NCBI GenBank assembly: GCA_015499985.1
Contig: JAAAUF010000839.1
Span: forward strand, 4,367 to 18,387
Length of the DNA stretch: 14,021 nt
Direction: 5' to 3'
Source: Haplosporangium gracile
Lineage: Eukaryota; Mortierellomycota; Mortierellomycetes; Mortierellales; Mortierellaceae
Part shown: in pieces, positions 1 through 10,300 of the stretch
Position numbering within the stretch: position 1 is the first letter of the stretch
Layout: the number at the start of each line of letters is the position of its first letter
Notes under the pieces: generated by a model
The model's input: only the letters and a program-made list of their open reading frames with translations
Databases searched by the model: none
Told to the model about the DNA's origin: nothing
Made by a program: the position numbers and the translations under genes

Positions 1-217
1 AAAAAAAAAAAAAAAAAATAACGTTATTGCAAAAGAGAAAAAGGATAGACAGAAATCTATTCAGTACCGTTCAATTGAAATAGATTGTAATTCAATGACA
101 CTATTGAATATATATATATACTTCCATTCATACAAACAAAAAACAGCCAACAACCACAACCTTACCCTCTTCTCTCACTCTGTCTCTGGTCCTGACTGAC
201 TAGTCGAAAAAGAAAAA

Positions 218-451
218 ATGAAGGATCCTCATCCCCACCTATATCGCCTACATCGTCGCCGTTTATTTTCAAAGGTACCACTGCGCGCCTTGTTTTTGGC
301 CTTTTTGTTGTTGCCTTTGGGCCTTGCGCACTTGCTCCCTCCTTCTCTCGACTGTCATCTTCAAAGGTGGAGAGGGCTCTTCATGAACAACAAGTACAGA
401 GGGATGTCTCACCTTGTTTTGGTCTCTTTTGTAAAAGACTTCTATCAATGA
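218..451 (+). CDS. Possible small membrane ORF, unrecognised
   Basis: A 77-codon ATG frame, not recognised. The ATG is preceded by an A-rich stretch with A at -3, after a CT-rich leader-like segment, as in fungal genes. The peptide has a basic stretch (RRR, residues 13-15) followed by a hydrophobic segment at about residues 21-43 that could be a membrane helix or uncleaved signal anchor; the rest is polar and featureless. A GTACCA sequence about 55 bases into the frame could be a splice donor, so the frame may not be what is translated. It may equally be a chance frame in pyrimidine-rich DNA, which readily produces Leu/Phe-rich peptides. Low confidence. Confidence 0.18.
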   Translation: MKDPHPHLYRLHRRRLFSKVPLRALFLAFLLLPLGLAHLLPPSLDCHLQRWRGLFMNNKYRGMSHLVLVSFVKDFYQ

Positions 452-1292
452 CAACTATGATGCTCCCTCTCTCATGGTGCCTGCCCCATTTGTAAAGAAA
501 GAAGAGAGGACAATGTTCGATATTGGATCGATGACGAGACCATAAAGTCATGTCACCCTTCAAGAGATCCTCATTGCGTGCTTGCCTCTCTACTTCATAG
601 TGCCTTGCCTTTCTCTTTGTCGTCCTTTCCTTTCTGTTAGTAGCCAGCTACTTCTTTTTCTTGCCGTTCTACCTGGCATTTTCTCCTGTCAAAAAAGATG
701 GAGAGTCCCTCGCATCGACTTTAAATTTTTTCATTACATTGTTTTTTTCTTGACGTGCTTCTTCTGTCTCTTTCTTGTCCTCCCTTCCCTAATTCTTACC
801 CTCTCCACTTCACTCCGGGCAAAGTCTTTTCCGACAATTGCGCAAAATATACTCATATTACCAATATTACCTTCCTCAGAGATATTCTGACGAGAAAGAG
901 AAAGCCCTATATTCTGTCTTCATTTCATTCTTGATGCTCTTCATCCATGATCCGATTCCACCGATTGGCATTGTATCATTCTAGAGTACCGGGGCTCAGG
1001 GGGGCCTTCCTTCCTCCCATCCCGCCTTACCCACCCCAAAAAGGTAAATGAAATTAACAAAGTTATTGGTGACTGACAGGTTTGTGTTCCTGTTCCTTGT
1101 TACGACGGACCACTGGTCAGAAATCCATTTTGATCAGAAAGAGAAAAGAAGTGAGACGAACAAGAAAGTGATTGCTGGGCAGAGCAATGCCGAAAAAAAA
1201 GTAAAAAAGAAATGCGATCACCATCACCACGCTCTCTCTGTCCTACAGACATCTGGACTCTCATTCCCTTCCTCCGTTGGTCAAGTTCTTCC

Positions 1293-1312
1293 GTGTGTGT
1301 GTGTGTGTGTGT
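1293..1312. repeat. (GT)10 microsatellite
   Basis: Ten uninterrupted GT dinucleotides inside a CT-rich intergenic stretch. A simple sequence repeat, likely variable in length between isolates. Confidence 0.95.
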
Positions 1313-2230
1313 CCTTCTGCTCTCTCAGGAAATACCCGAACCCTCTTTTTTTCCTTCTAAGATTATCATCTCACACTCTCTCACTGTTGCTTTCCCCCTG
1401 CTTGAGCAGCTGTGCGACATTCATCCCTTCTTTTCCTTCGATGTGTATATGTGCGTGTGTGTCTGTTTGCATCGCTCTCTCTCCTCCCTCAGACCGCAAA
1501 ATATCATTCGATTGTTGACTTTTGAGCACTTACCTCTTCATCACACGACAACACCAGGAGTTTGCACTTCTTCTCTCCTTCCTCTCGCTTTCTCCTTCTT
1601 TACAATTCCTTCGTTTCCTTTCTATCTATTCACTTTTTACCACTTTCCCTGATGCCTTCTATTCCCTATTCCTCCATAACAAAGTCCGAGAAAAGAAGAA
1701 CCAGATAGATGAGCCCTATCTCGCCCCACCCATATCTTCCCCTATCACTTACTTCACCTATTCTCCTCTTCGCCATTAAGAAAACAACAATCAATCGCAG
1801 ATTTAATTTTTTTTATTTGCCTTGCTTGGTCCTTCTTACACCCTCTCCGCTGTTCATTTAATCTACTATCAAAACCACAAAACACAAAATAAAAAAGATC
1901 CATCGAGAATCAAACGACCAAGAAACCATGTCCACGTCTCTCCTCTTTCATTATGGTACCTTTTTTTTTTTTTGGCGGACCGCCATCTCTCTCTCTCTCG
2001 TTCTTCTTTCCGCAGCTGCTACTTCTCTCTTCGTTGTTTCATACAACGACACAAGAAAAGATGAGCTTGGTATCAAGGAGAAGAAAACAAGGGCGGGGTG
2101 TCCTTTTTTTTCCGAAAGGAGGAAGCAGAAACATACAGTGATCGAATGTGAAAAAAGGTAGCAAACAAAAAACTAAACATGCACCATAAAGCATAACAAG
2201 TCAAGTGCATGTTCGAATCCGCATAGCCTA

Positions 2231-2258
2231 CAACAAACAACAAACAACAAACAACAAA
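2231..2258. repeat. CAACAAA heptamer tandem repeat, four copies
   Basis: Four perfect head-to-tail copies of CAACAAA, followed by a degenerate A-rich tail. A small minisatellite in non-coding DNA; no function is implied. Confidence 0.95.
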
Positions 2259-4200
2259 AAACATAATACATCAAAAAATGTCGCCTCGGGGTCACGGAGT
2301 ACAATAACGGCAAAGCGTTCTTTTTCATTATTGTCGCCATGCTATCGATGCTGGCAAGTTTGTCAAGAGAAATCGTTGCTGCCATGGATAGTGTTTGTCC
2401 CGTTGCATCTTCACGTTCATCTCTTGACTCGATGTAACAAGAACAAAGGAATACGGAGCATAGGGTAGAGGGGTTGCAAATGAGAGTGTGAGGGTCATGG
2501 GTATATTTTTGTACCGCAAAGAAAGGATAGTGTTATCCATATCATCAGAAAGGAGGAAAGTATTAGTAAGAAGATCAACGACGATGACAAAAGAAAGTAA
2601 AGAAAAGCAGCCTGGTACATGTCTCCCTTTGATCCAACACATTTTTTTGCGTAAAGTGTTCTGGGTCCCAGTTCCACATATCTCTTCCCTTCTTCTCCCC
2701 TATCAATTTTCCATCGTTTTTTGTTGTGGGCATGTGTGTGTATATGTGAGTATTTCATGGGCACAAAAAAGGGAGGGAATGGGGACGGCACAGGTCGCGA
2801 GGACCACCTTGATTCGATTTTCCTAGGCCCGCTCTTTGTTTATTTTGGATATGGTCCAAAGAAAGGGCAAGTTAAGGTTTTTTTGCATGCAGCGGCCTCG
2901 AATGAATTGCCGCTTCGAACAAACAATAAGCCAAGAACTCGGTAGTGTTATAGTATTCCTTCTTAATTTGGACTAGACTTAGTTGTTAGCCAATCGCGTC
3001 ATTCTATTTTATTCTTTCCCCTTCCATTCAGAAGGAAGGGAAAAGAGGCAGTAGAGCTATGATGATGTCATCACAAGGTATGGATCGCAAGTCTTGCGGA
3101 TAGTGACGTCTTTATTTTCTTTGGACCCTTCTATTTTAGCGACGAGCACGCACAGGAAAAAACTTGCCGCCGTTTGCCGTTATTCTCGTCTATCTTTCTT
3201 GTAGCCCTTTTATTAGCGGGTGTAGCTACTCCGCGCCTACCATTTTCCGAAATGAAGAGTTTTCTTTTTTTCTTTTCTTTTTTTGTTGTCCACCTGCCTG
3301 TCCGATCCAAAAGTAAAAAAAAATGTCGAGAGCTGCCTTGAAAAAGAGAAAGAAAGAATTCTGTTTCACTGACGAGTGAGAAAGAAATCATCTTATTCTC
3401 TGACTTTTTTATGCTCGACCAGTCGAATGTCGCCCTTGGATCCTCGTGGTGCCATATCGATCATCTCAGCGGTCAACAAAAAAAATCATCAATTTGTTTT
3501 TCTTTAGTTTTTTTTACCAAACAAACCCCTACCCTGTTTGTTTTACGCTGCATGTACAAAGGAAAGGATAGGGAGAAGTTATGAAAAAGAAGAAAGGAAA
3601 AGACAAGAAACGAAAACTCTAAAACGCCATGTCATCCCCGAATTTGACGAGAAGCAATCGTCTGATCACCTTGTTCAATCCTGCATTTTGATTCGCCTAA
3701 TGGCCATGTTTACACAAATCCTTATTTCTTATTGACTTTGTGTATGGTGCGTGTGTGGAGTTGAATTGTTCCTTGTCGTTTAATTGCTCTCTCTTTTGCT
3801 TTAGTTGTTCTCGGTTACCGGGGAAAACGTCGTGGTTTGTATGTGTGTATATCACCACAGAGAGGGAAACCAATAAAAACGTGTTAGCTGAAATAGATGT
3901 GTTCTCGGTACATGAGACCAAGGGAAAGAGGGAGCAAGGAGCACAGGACGTTTGTAAGGCTACTTATTTTTGTTTTTGTTGGCAACCAAGGACATTCTAG
4001 ACAAACAGGATTCGATCCAGATTTTGACAAAAGGGCACATGAGTAGAAGATCTCCTCTTTCGTCCAGCTTGGGGCAAGAGGATGCAAACACAACCGGGAG
4101 TAAGTTGCTTCCGAGAAGCAGCAAAAAAAAAAAAAAAAAATAGAGGACAAGAACGACGAGTAAACTCGTAACCGGTCTCGACAAGAATTACAACAACAGC
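2259..4200. other. Intergenic stretch with scattered regulatory-like motifs
   Basis: No gene is supported. Seen directly: a CCAAT pentamer at 2990-2994, the near-palindrome TGATGTCATCA at 3063-3073, and TGACGTC (half or near CRE site) at 3104-3110, a grouping resembling a fungal promoter. An intron-like element (GT at 3078, acceptor ctattttag ending at 3139) follows, but joining across it gives only about 27 codons. On the minus strand, about 3131-3260 and 3395-3465 read as short, less biased peptides with no start, splice partner or recognisable family. Otherwise the stretch is T-rich and A-rich filler. Confidence 0.5.
4123..4140. repeat. A18 homopolymer
   Basis: Eighteen consecutive A on the plus strand. 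It lies inside a minus-strand ATG frame (4242-3997) whose first 20 or so codons look like a signal peptide, but it would encode a run of phenylalanines there, which argues that the frame is not coding. Confidence 0.95.
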
Positions 4201-6379
4201 AAACATACATACAAACAACAATGAGAAACGGCTTCCTGTCATGTCTCAGATGCTGTCCTTGCACACACACTCTCTCTTTCTTTCTCGCCCAGAGGCAACA
4301 CCTCAATCACAAACAAGGTCTTGACCTTTACTTTTATTTCCCTTCTCAACACTCAATTACCGATAACTTACATACACCTTTCGTACTCGCCTCACACTTC
4401 CGTCTATAATACCACTAGGGCATTGAAAATGAAACGAGGAAAGGCATGGGAATACAAAAAAAAATCTTTCCCCGCTTGAACAAAGAAGCCCATGGTAACA
4501 CAAAAAAAAGTTATGTGAGCAGAGAGTCGAATACTTTTTTGCTTTGACCCTTGAAGGTCTCTTGTTAATCACCAGAACCAATCGTCGGTAATCTACTAAT
4601 GCACGTGTGGTGTATCAGTATCCTCCATGATGGTAGGAATGGGCTATGGGCCATGTTCTTGTTATGAAAAGTGTGAACCTGAGTTGTCTGTCGATAGATC
4701 GAAAAAAACCCCCACTTTTTGATCGACTTGTCCATCCAATCTCGTTTTCGTTGGGAATGAAAAAGTCAGCAAGAGCAGGAAAAAGCGTAAAGAAGAAACA
4801 ATAATAAAAAGAAACACAAGTCGGAGGAGTAGTAGAGAGGCACCTTGCAATCGCCACTCGCTGGCTTTACCGGGGATGCGAGGCGCAATGGCGTGCATCC
4901 GTTGGTAACTTCATCATCTCAATGCCTTGCTTCGTCACACCCTCACCAGTCGCTATTGTTTGCTTCTTTCTAACCAAAAATGAATTAGAATAAAGAACAA
5001 ACAGACCAACACTTTGCTTACCATTCGCTGACATGATAAACATTTTTCCTTTGTTCACCCGTTGTTCCCTCTCGTTCCTTCCTTCCTTTCTTTCTCCAGA
5101 TGAAGGGTCGACTTTGGACCCCTAACTTATTTTACTTTGCCTCATCCATCCTTCCTTCTCCTTCTACTTGATTCTATCATCTCATCGATGTTCTCCGGAG
5201 GAATCTCCGATTCATGCAGCATCTGTCAAGTCCATGTCTCACAGAACCTGTTATGCCCTTTCTCACACTAGTTTCACCATCGGTGACTAGGTTGGGCGGT
5301 TTGGACGGGACAGGGTCGTCTGTGCACAGCGTTAAACTAAAAGGTGGGAAGAAGGAAGGAGGGAAGAAGTACAGCAAAAGGAACAACTCAAAAGTCCTTG
5401 CCATACTTACACGGGTCACCTCTCTTTTCATTTGCATACTAACAAGCTATTGTTTTATATGCATTACTTTATTCTTTTCTTTTCGAGGGTACATACACTT
5501 TCCTGTGTGTTTTGAATTTGCATTTGCCCAAAATGCTGAACTCGCCCAAGACTGTTTCGCATCGGGGCTCGAGCCTCGGGGCACTATGTTCCGTTCTTGT
5601 TGTTTGTTCGAGACTACGAGATCTGCGCTGTCCATCCGCCTCCTTCCTCCTCTCATTTCCACACAGTCCAGTTGTTCCATCCTCAGAACCCTTATTCTTT
5701 TATCCTTTCTTCCTTCAAAGTCGACCGTTTCTTGTTTCTCGCCAAGTTATAGTTAATGAGTCATATAGGTCCCCTTAGTCCTCATCCTTCTCGGTCTCTA
5801 ACCTTCCTTCGAACGCGAACCCATTTGCCATCCCCTTCCTTCCATTCGTCATAGGGTCTCTAGTCATTCAAAGTCATGTGTCCCTCCTCCCAGTCCCAGC
5901 CCAGCTCCAGCTCCAGTACCAGTCCTTGAACACGACCATGTACTAGACTATGATTTCCCCTCTCATACCTTGTGGCTGTGAGACTTGATGCGATTACTAT
6001 TAGCCTCCTAAACAGCCAGAAAAAATACTGGATCCTGACACCATTTTCCTGGATACTTGGTTGCATGCTTGCTTGTTCCTTAGCCTGCAAGATGTCTCGC
6101 TCTCCTCGTCCATCACACACATACACACATGCAAGACTGCAAGTGAGTATGGCGTCTCTTGTACCAGAGCAAACTATACTATAGAGGGGAGTCAATGTTC
6201 CTATTTTAGACTTTCACTATCTGATTGGCTTTTCTTTGGCCACTTAATCCCCAAAGGTTACGAGCCATCCATATGTTGAAAAACTGTGACGAAAAAAAAA
6301 AGATGGTTTGGTTCTTGGAATAAAGAAAATGTGTATTGTTTTTCTTGTTTTTCAATTATCTAGTTTTTGATTCTAAGCT
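4201..6379. other. Intergenic stretch, no supported gene
   Basis: Several 60-180 codon frames exist on both strands, but none has a recognisable domain, and the strands compete over the same bases. An intron-like element lies on the minus strand at 4970-5021 (reported as a finding). A plus-strand AATAAA at about 6319-6324, followed by a TGT/T-rich stretch, resembles a polyadenylation signal and faces the 3' end of the arrestin gene, but I cannot identify a plus-strand gene that it would serve. Confidence 0.5.
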
Positions 6380-8729
6380 CTACCGGGGTGCTTTCTCCAG
6401 ACGGTCATTATAATCCGGACTGGGTGAGTTGCGGGTAGGAGCAGGACAAGGGGAGATGAGCACTGCTGGCGATGGGAGCAATCCCTGATCCTGAAAATCG
6501 CCTGTACCTACGTCCTCCGAAGCAGAAGGTCCCAAGCCCAAGGGTGAGGCTGTAACAGGAACGCTTGGAGCAGGGGAGTGACCCGCACTGAGAGGACTAT
6601 GCGACAGAGAGTGATGATGCAGATGATGATGATGATGATGGTTGTGGTGAAGATGATTGTAATGGGAATGAGAAGAAGCATTACTGCCGGTAGAATGACT
6701 TCTTTCGGGACTTGTGCCACGACTTGGAGCACGACTTGCGGCACGACTGGTGCTCCTGCTGACATCCCGCGAGGGGTTCCTGCTGTTGGCGTCCTCTTCT
6801 GATTCTGCGTACGATGGGAGGTGGATTCGTTGAATCATGGCTCGGAGGAGGTCATCATCACCAGGGTCCATATCACGTTCAGAGTCGAACGAGACTCGCG
6901 GAGTCGAGAACGAGGTCAAGTAGCTGGGGAGTTCGCCGTCGGGCCCTTCTGCGCTACCATTTGCTGTCTCTTCCAGATCGATCTGGAATTCGTCCTCGAA
7001 CGCCAGCACCTTGAGATCAATCTCGTTCTCGACCCGGAATCGCTTGGTGCCGTCTGTGCCCAGGATAGAGAATCGCAGGATGTGAGTGACCTTCATGAGT
7101 CCATTGTCGGCTGAGGGGTTGCAGTTGCTCTGGTCGGGTCCCATCTGAGGCATATCGAACAGCAAGACCTTGTTCCAATTCCATGCCTCGGACTGGTGGT
7201 TTGGCGGTCGGTCCCACCCCTCGCTCTTTTGAATCTTGACCAGTCTCATGTCGACTCGTTTGCGACCATCCGCTCTGTAGACAACTCGCTCCCACAGACC
7301 GACTTGAAGGACTTGTACAAACGTCCTGGGCGTAGGGGCGGTGATGGAGACCTGTAGGGGCACCTTGGTATTGTGAGGGACGCGGGTCTGTGGCATGGTG
7401 ATCCTGTACTTGATCTTGTCCTCGGCCGCACTGACTGCTCGTCCGCCTCGTTGGTATGCACGTGATGGTTGGACTGGGTGACGACGGAGGATGTTCACGG
7501 GGAGGGTAACCGTGGAGTGGTTGAAGGTCAGCCCTGGTTTCGTCAAGGTAGCAGTGAGGCGGTAGGCGACCTTTCCATGTGTTGTCGTCAAGGTCTCGGG
7601 CAGGGCATCGGGCAATTCCATTGAGAATGGGTAGGCATGTTGTCCTGCTGAGAGAAGGATAGCAGGTTGTTTGTGCTGGTGAGGGATGAGTGTCCATGAG
7701 TGTTCGATATGAGGGCTTGTTTGGTGGCGGGTTGCAGGGCTGTATGCATTGTCTAATTAACCGAGCAGAGACAAAAGAAAAGAAAGGTTAAAAGTGTTAG
7801 AAAAGAAAAGCTTCTTTATATCTGCCACAAAACATAACAAACGTCAAACATGCAGAAAAAAAAAAAGGTATGCAAGGGTTAAATTTTTGGGTGGTCTTAC
7901 CATCGACCCAAGTGACAGAGGATCGACCAGAGAACTCGAGGTGCAGCGATTTGACCTTGGTGGTCTTGTGAAGGTTCACATGGACAACCCCCTCCAAAAA
8001 CGTCGTTTGTCCAGTTGTCAAAACAACCTCTGGATGAGTCAACTCGATCTTGAGCGTCTTTGTCGAGTGGTGCTCTCCGTTGGGACTATGACTGCCGTGG
8101 GAAAAAAACGAAAAGGGTGATAAGGCATGACTGTGGCTGGTGTGGTGATCGCTACCGATAGTCTGGCTAGGTGAGGCAGTCGACGACGAGGGACCTTCAT
8201 CTGACCGTGATGTTGATGGTGACGAAAAGTTGGACGAAGGTGTGACCGAAAGAGAGTTAGAGTGAAGATGTGAGAGAATTGTGGCGGTTGTTGGTGGCAG
8301 TGGAGGCGATGATGGACGACTATGACTCTGAGGCGAATGGCGCCTGCTGTTATTATATCGGTGGTCCTCCAGGGCCTCCTCATCGTCATCATCGTAGACC
8401 AGATCGGTGCTGTGGCTGACCATGTCCGAGTGATCTTGCGAGGGGGCAGGGGTGGCTCCATGGGCTGACATGGCGGGGGGCAGCAAGTCGAAGGATGCGG
8501 GCTGCTGGGTATGATGGGTATGGTTGGGATTGCTGGGGTATCTTCTGGGCGAGGAGAGGGGTGAGGACAGAGGCGATGAGATTGGTGACCGGGAGGGTGA
8601 AAGTGCCTCTGGGGAGAAGTGGCTTCGATAGAGCAGGAGGTCAGCAGCATTCGCAAATCGACCGTTTGCTGTGTTGTTGTTGCTGTTGCTGCTGCTACTG
8701 GCGGTGGTGGTATTACTTGGTCCTGACAT
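6380..8729 (-). CDS. Alpha-arrestin (ART-type trafficking adaptor), two exons
   Basis: Exon 1 is 8729-7901 and exon 2 is 7752-6380 (minus strand); the join keeps frame and gives 733 residues. The family binds plasma-membrane transporters and recruits Rsp5/Nedd4 ubiquitin ligases for endocytosis; that role is inferred here. Residues 1-224 are a Ser/Pro/Asn/His-rich, probably disordered extension with repeated SSPL/SP sites and an acidic DDDDEE patch. Arrestin-N runs from about 225 (TLKIELTHPEVVLTTGQ...) through the splice junction at residue 277 to about 385. Arrestin-C is about 385-527 (start DKIKYRITMP, end ENEIDLKVLAF). The tail has LPSY at 551-554 and 588-591, a Ser-Arg repeat at 609-632 and a His-rich run at 638-657. 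No PPxY is present. The start at 8729 was chosen because the in-frame sequence upstream is CT-tract-derived Phe/Leu/Ser filler, although an in-frame ATG exists at 8990. Length is ordinary for fungal ART proteins. Confidence 0.9.
6611..6670 (-). repeat. Histidine-codon repeat in the arrestin tail
   Basis: CAT/CAC-rich run (seen as atgatgatg on the plus strand) encoding about 15 His within 20 residues (residues 638-657). A coding low-complexity repeat that is likely to vary in length. Confidence 0.9.
7753..7900 (-). other. Spliceosomal intron of the arrestin gene (148 nt)
   Basis: The minus-strand donor is G|GTAAGACC and the acceptor is TTAATTAG|ACAATG, with a branch-like TTAATTA just before the AG. 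Splicing in phase 1 turns the interrupted Arrestin-N strand (...SSVTWVD) into a continuous reading that runs on through HSWTLIPH and LLSAGQHAYPFSMELPD, a typical Arrestin-N pattern. Retention would hit a stop at about 7797 and remove all of Arrestin-C. Confidence 0.9.
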
Positions 8730-9450
8730 GACTCTGGTTGCTATGTTGTGTTGTGTCTGTCCAGTCTTGAGTGATTGTATGTTTTGCCTGTCCTTTGTGG
8801 TTGTTTGGATTCGGGACTTGAGAGTGCGGTTATTAGACGGTGACGCTGATGTTGATGAAGAAGGAGAAGAAAGAAAAGAAAGAGAAGAAAAGAGAAAGAA
8901 GAAGAGAAGCAGTGGAAAAGGAGAAAGAAAAGAAAAGAGAAAAAAAAATCCTATCTGTTGTTGACTTTGTGAACGACAAAAAATTATCATCTGAGAAAAA
9001 AAGGTCGTTGATTTTGATTCATTCCCCGACAGAAGAAAGGAAATTGCCGCTCAGTCTCCATGTGGTGTCATCTGTGGACAAACTCTCGACACCACCATCA
9101 CCCTCACTCTTCCTTTTCCTCCGCCGTTTATTAGTTTATTATTCTTCCTTTGTTGCTTTTACCATCTGGCCTCTACCCTTCCCTCTCTTCTTCACTCGCA
9201 ACAACAAAGTGCATCGATGGATGTGCCCTTCTCCTCATACTCATACTCAAACTCACCAAACTTGTTGCTACCGGCTCGTTTTTTTTTAGAAGGGGACACT
9301 TCATGAGTGAGCAGTTGATGCTATTCTTATCACCTCATTGATCGAAAATGATGATATCTCAAACCCCAAATGAGGTCCCAGGCGGCGGGTTGACGCTGAT
9401 TGGCTTGCAACGTGCGTATCATAAGGTGGGGGAACAACACAAGAAAAGGT
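8730..9450 (-). promoter_or_regulatory. CT-rich leader and promoter region of the arrestin gene
   Basis: Immediately upstream of the arrestin start, the gene strand carries a nearly pure pyrimidine tract at 8857-8948 (purine on the plus strand), typical of fungal leaders or core promoters. The segment between the ATG and the tract stays open in the arrestin frame up to an ATG at 8990. That ATG directly follows TTTTTTTCTCAG, which resembles a 3' splice site. A CCAAT pentamer on the gene strand lies at 9399-9403, about 670 bases upstream of the chosen start. Transcription start and TATA element cannot be fixed from sequence alone. Confidence 0.4.
8857..8948. repeat. Polypurine/polypyrimidine tract
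   Basis: About 92 bases of A and G on the plus strand with only isolated interruptions (C at 8910, T at 8913). On the arrestin gene strand this is a CT tract in the leader region. Confidence 0.9.
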
Positions 9451-10300
9451 TCTTTGCTGTTCTATCCCCACACCCCGGTATGGTTGCCATGGCGAATGAA
9501 TGTGGGCGTCACAAGGAGGGCTTGGTAAGTGGGTCCATCCATCCGAACGTCGTTCGTTAGGATGAGTCAATTTACATGAAGCAGATGTCTATTTTTTTAT
9601 TTTTATTTTTTTGTTCCTTTTTATTGACATTCGGCTAAACCCTACGTGGGACAACCATTTCATCCTCCTCCCTCCTCCAACTCCAACTCCACTTCAGCCT
9701 CATACGTCAACAAAAAAAATAAACAAAGGGGCTCATGCACACCTCGCCCAGCCCAGTGCTCCTCACGTGGAGATGATGCTTTTTTTCTCTTTCTCGCCCT
9801 CACTCTTTGGTCAGACAGATTCCTTCAGCATCTACCCCTTTTTTATCCGTCGTCTAGAGTTGTCAGGTAGGCATTCAAAGACGGAGAGCAACAATGGGAA
9901 GGATGGGGGATTCGATCTCTTAAGCACCGCATATGCTGACCGACAGCCATGGGTACGATATGGATGGCGCAATTGGGTACTGACGTGAGAACATTCCAAC
10001 AGAGAGTCACGGCGTGGGCGCACGCACATTCGTTTCGTTTGTTTTGTGGATGGGTTGGCATATACACCAATAGACGTGGACACAGTAAGTACCTGGCCTT
10101 TGCTTTTTTTTTTTTCGCTGTCATTTGTTGTCTCGATAGCCTTTCTTGTCCATATATCAAAATGATCCGATGATGACTCCGACGTATACTTTTTTCTCTG
10201 TGTCTATTTATTTCCCTTGAAGATGTGAGCAGACAAGGAGGGAGAGGAGAGAAAGGGGAGCGGGGTAGAAAAATAAATTTTACTTTTGTCAAGCGGATCG
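9451..10300. other. Intergenic stretch with two weak ORF-plus-donor candidates
   Basis: No known protein is recognised. Two plus-strand ATG frames (9348-9557 and 9949-10173) are less biased in composition than the surroundings, and each contains a consensus donor GTAAGT (GT at 9525 and at 10085). For the second, a 55-base intron ending at 10139 gives a spliced frame of 53 residues ending at 10165. Antisense frames overlap both, so neither is annotated as a gene. Confidence 0.4.

Larger units (their letters stand above)
1..2230. other. Left intergenic stretch, no supported gene
   Basis: No reading frame here resembles a known protein. The plus strand is strongly pyrimidine-rich from about 580 to 1780 (runs of tct, ctt and ttc), so translated plus-strand frames are Ser/Leu/Phe/Pro-rich low-complexity strings, and several have no ATG start. 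The left edge starts with an 18-base A run. A short inverted repeat (ATTCAAT at 90-96, ATTGAAT at 103-109) sits next to an alternating TA tract at 108-120. Strong minus-strand donor-like GTAAGT sequences occur near 1527-1532 and 1747-1752, but no coding exons go with them. Most likely intergenic or untranslated sequence. Confidence 0.6.

Noticed and set aside
1048..1652. Two overlapping plus-strand frames of about 150 codons
   Set aside because: They translate a GT microsatellite and CT-rich tracts; composition is explained by base skew.
2200..2226. TTCGAATCC resembling a tRNA T-loop; similar words near 4008 and 9910
   Set aside because: The flanking bases do not form the 5-bp T stem and no A box lies at the right distance on either strand.
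3997..4242. Minus-strand ATG frame with a signal-peptide-like start (MTGSRFSLLFVCMF)
   Set aside because: It runs straight into the A18 homopolymer as poly-Phe, followed by unstructured sequence; no leader support.
5214..5756. 180-codon plus-strand frame, the longest outside the arrestin gene and its shadows
   Set aside because: No domain, Ser/Leu/Phe-rich over pyrimidine-rich DNA, competes with long antisense frames, no leader or splice structure.
7017..7697. 226-codon minus-strand frame inside the arrestin gene
   Set aside because: Shadow of arrestin exon 2 in another frame; the arrestin frame has the recognisable domains.
8039..8656. 205-codon minus-strand frame inside arrestin exon 1
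   Set aside because: Shadow frame of low-complexity Ser/Pro/His coding sequence.
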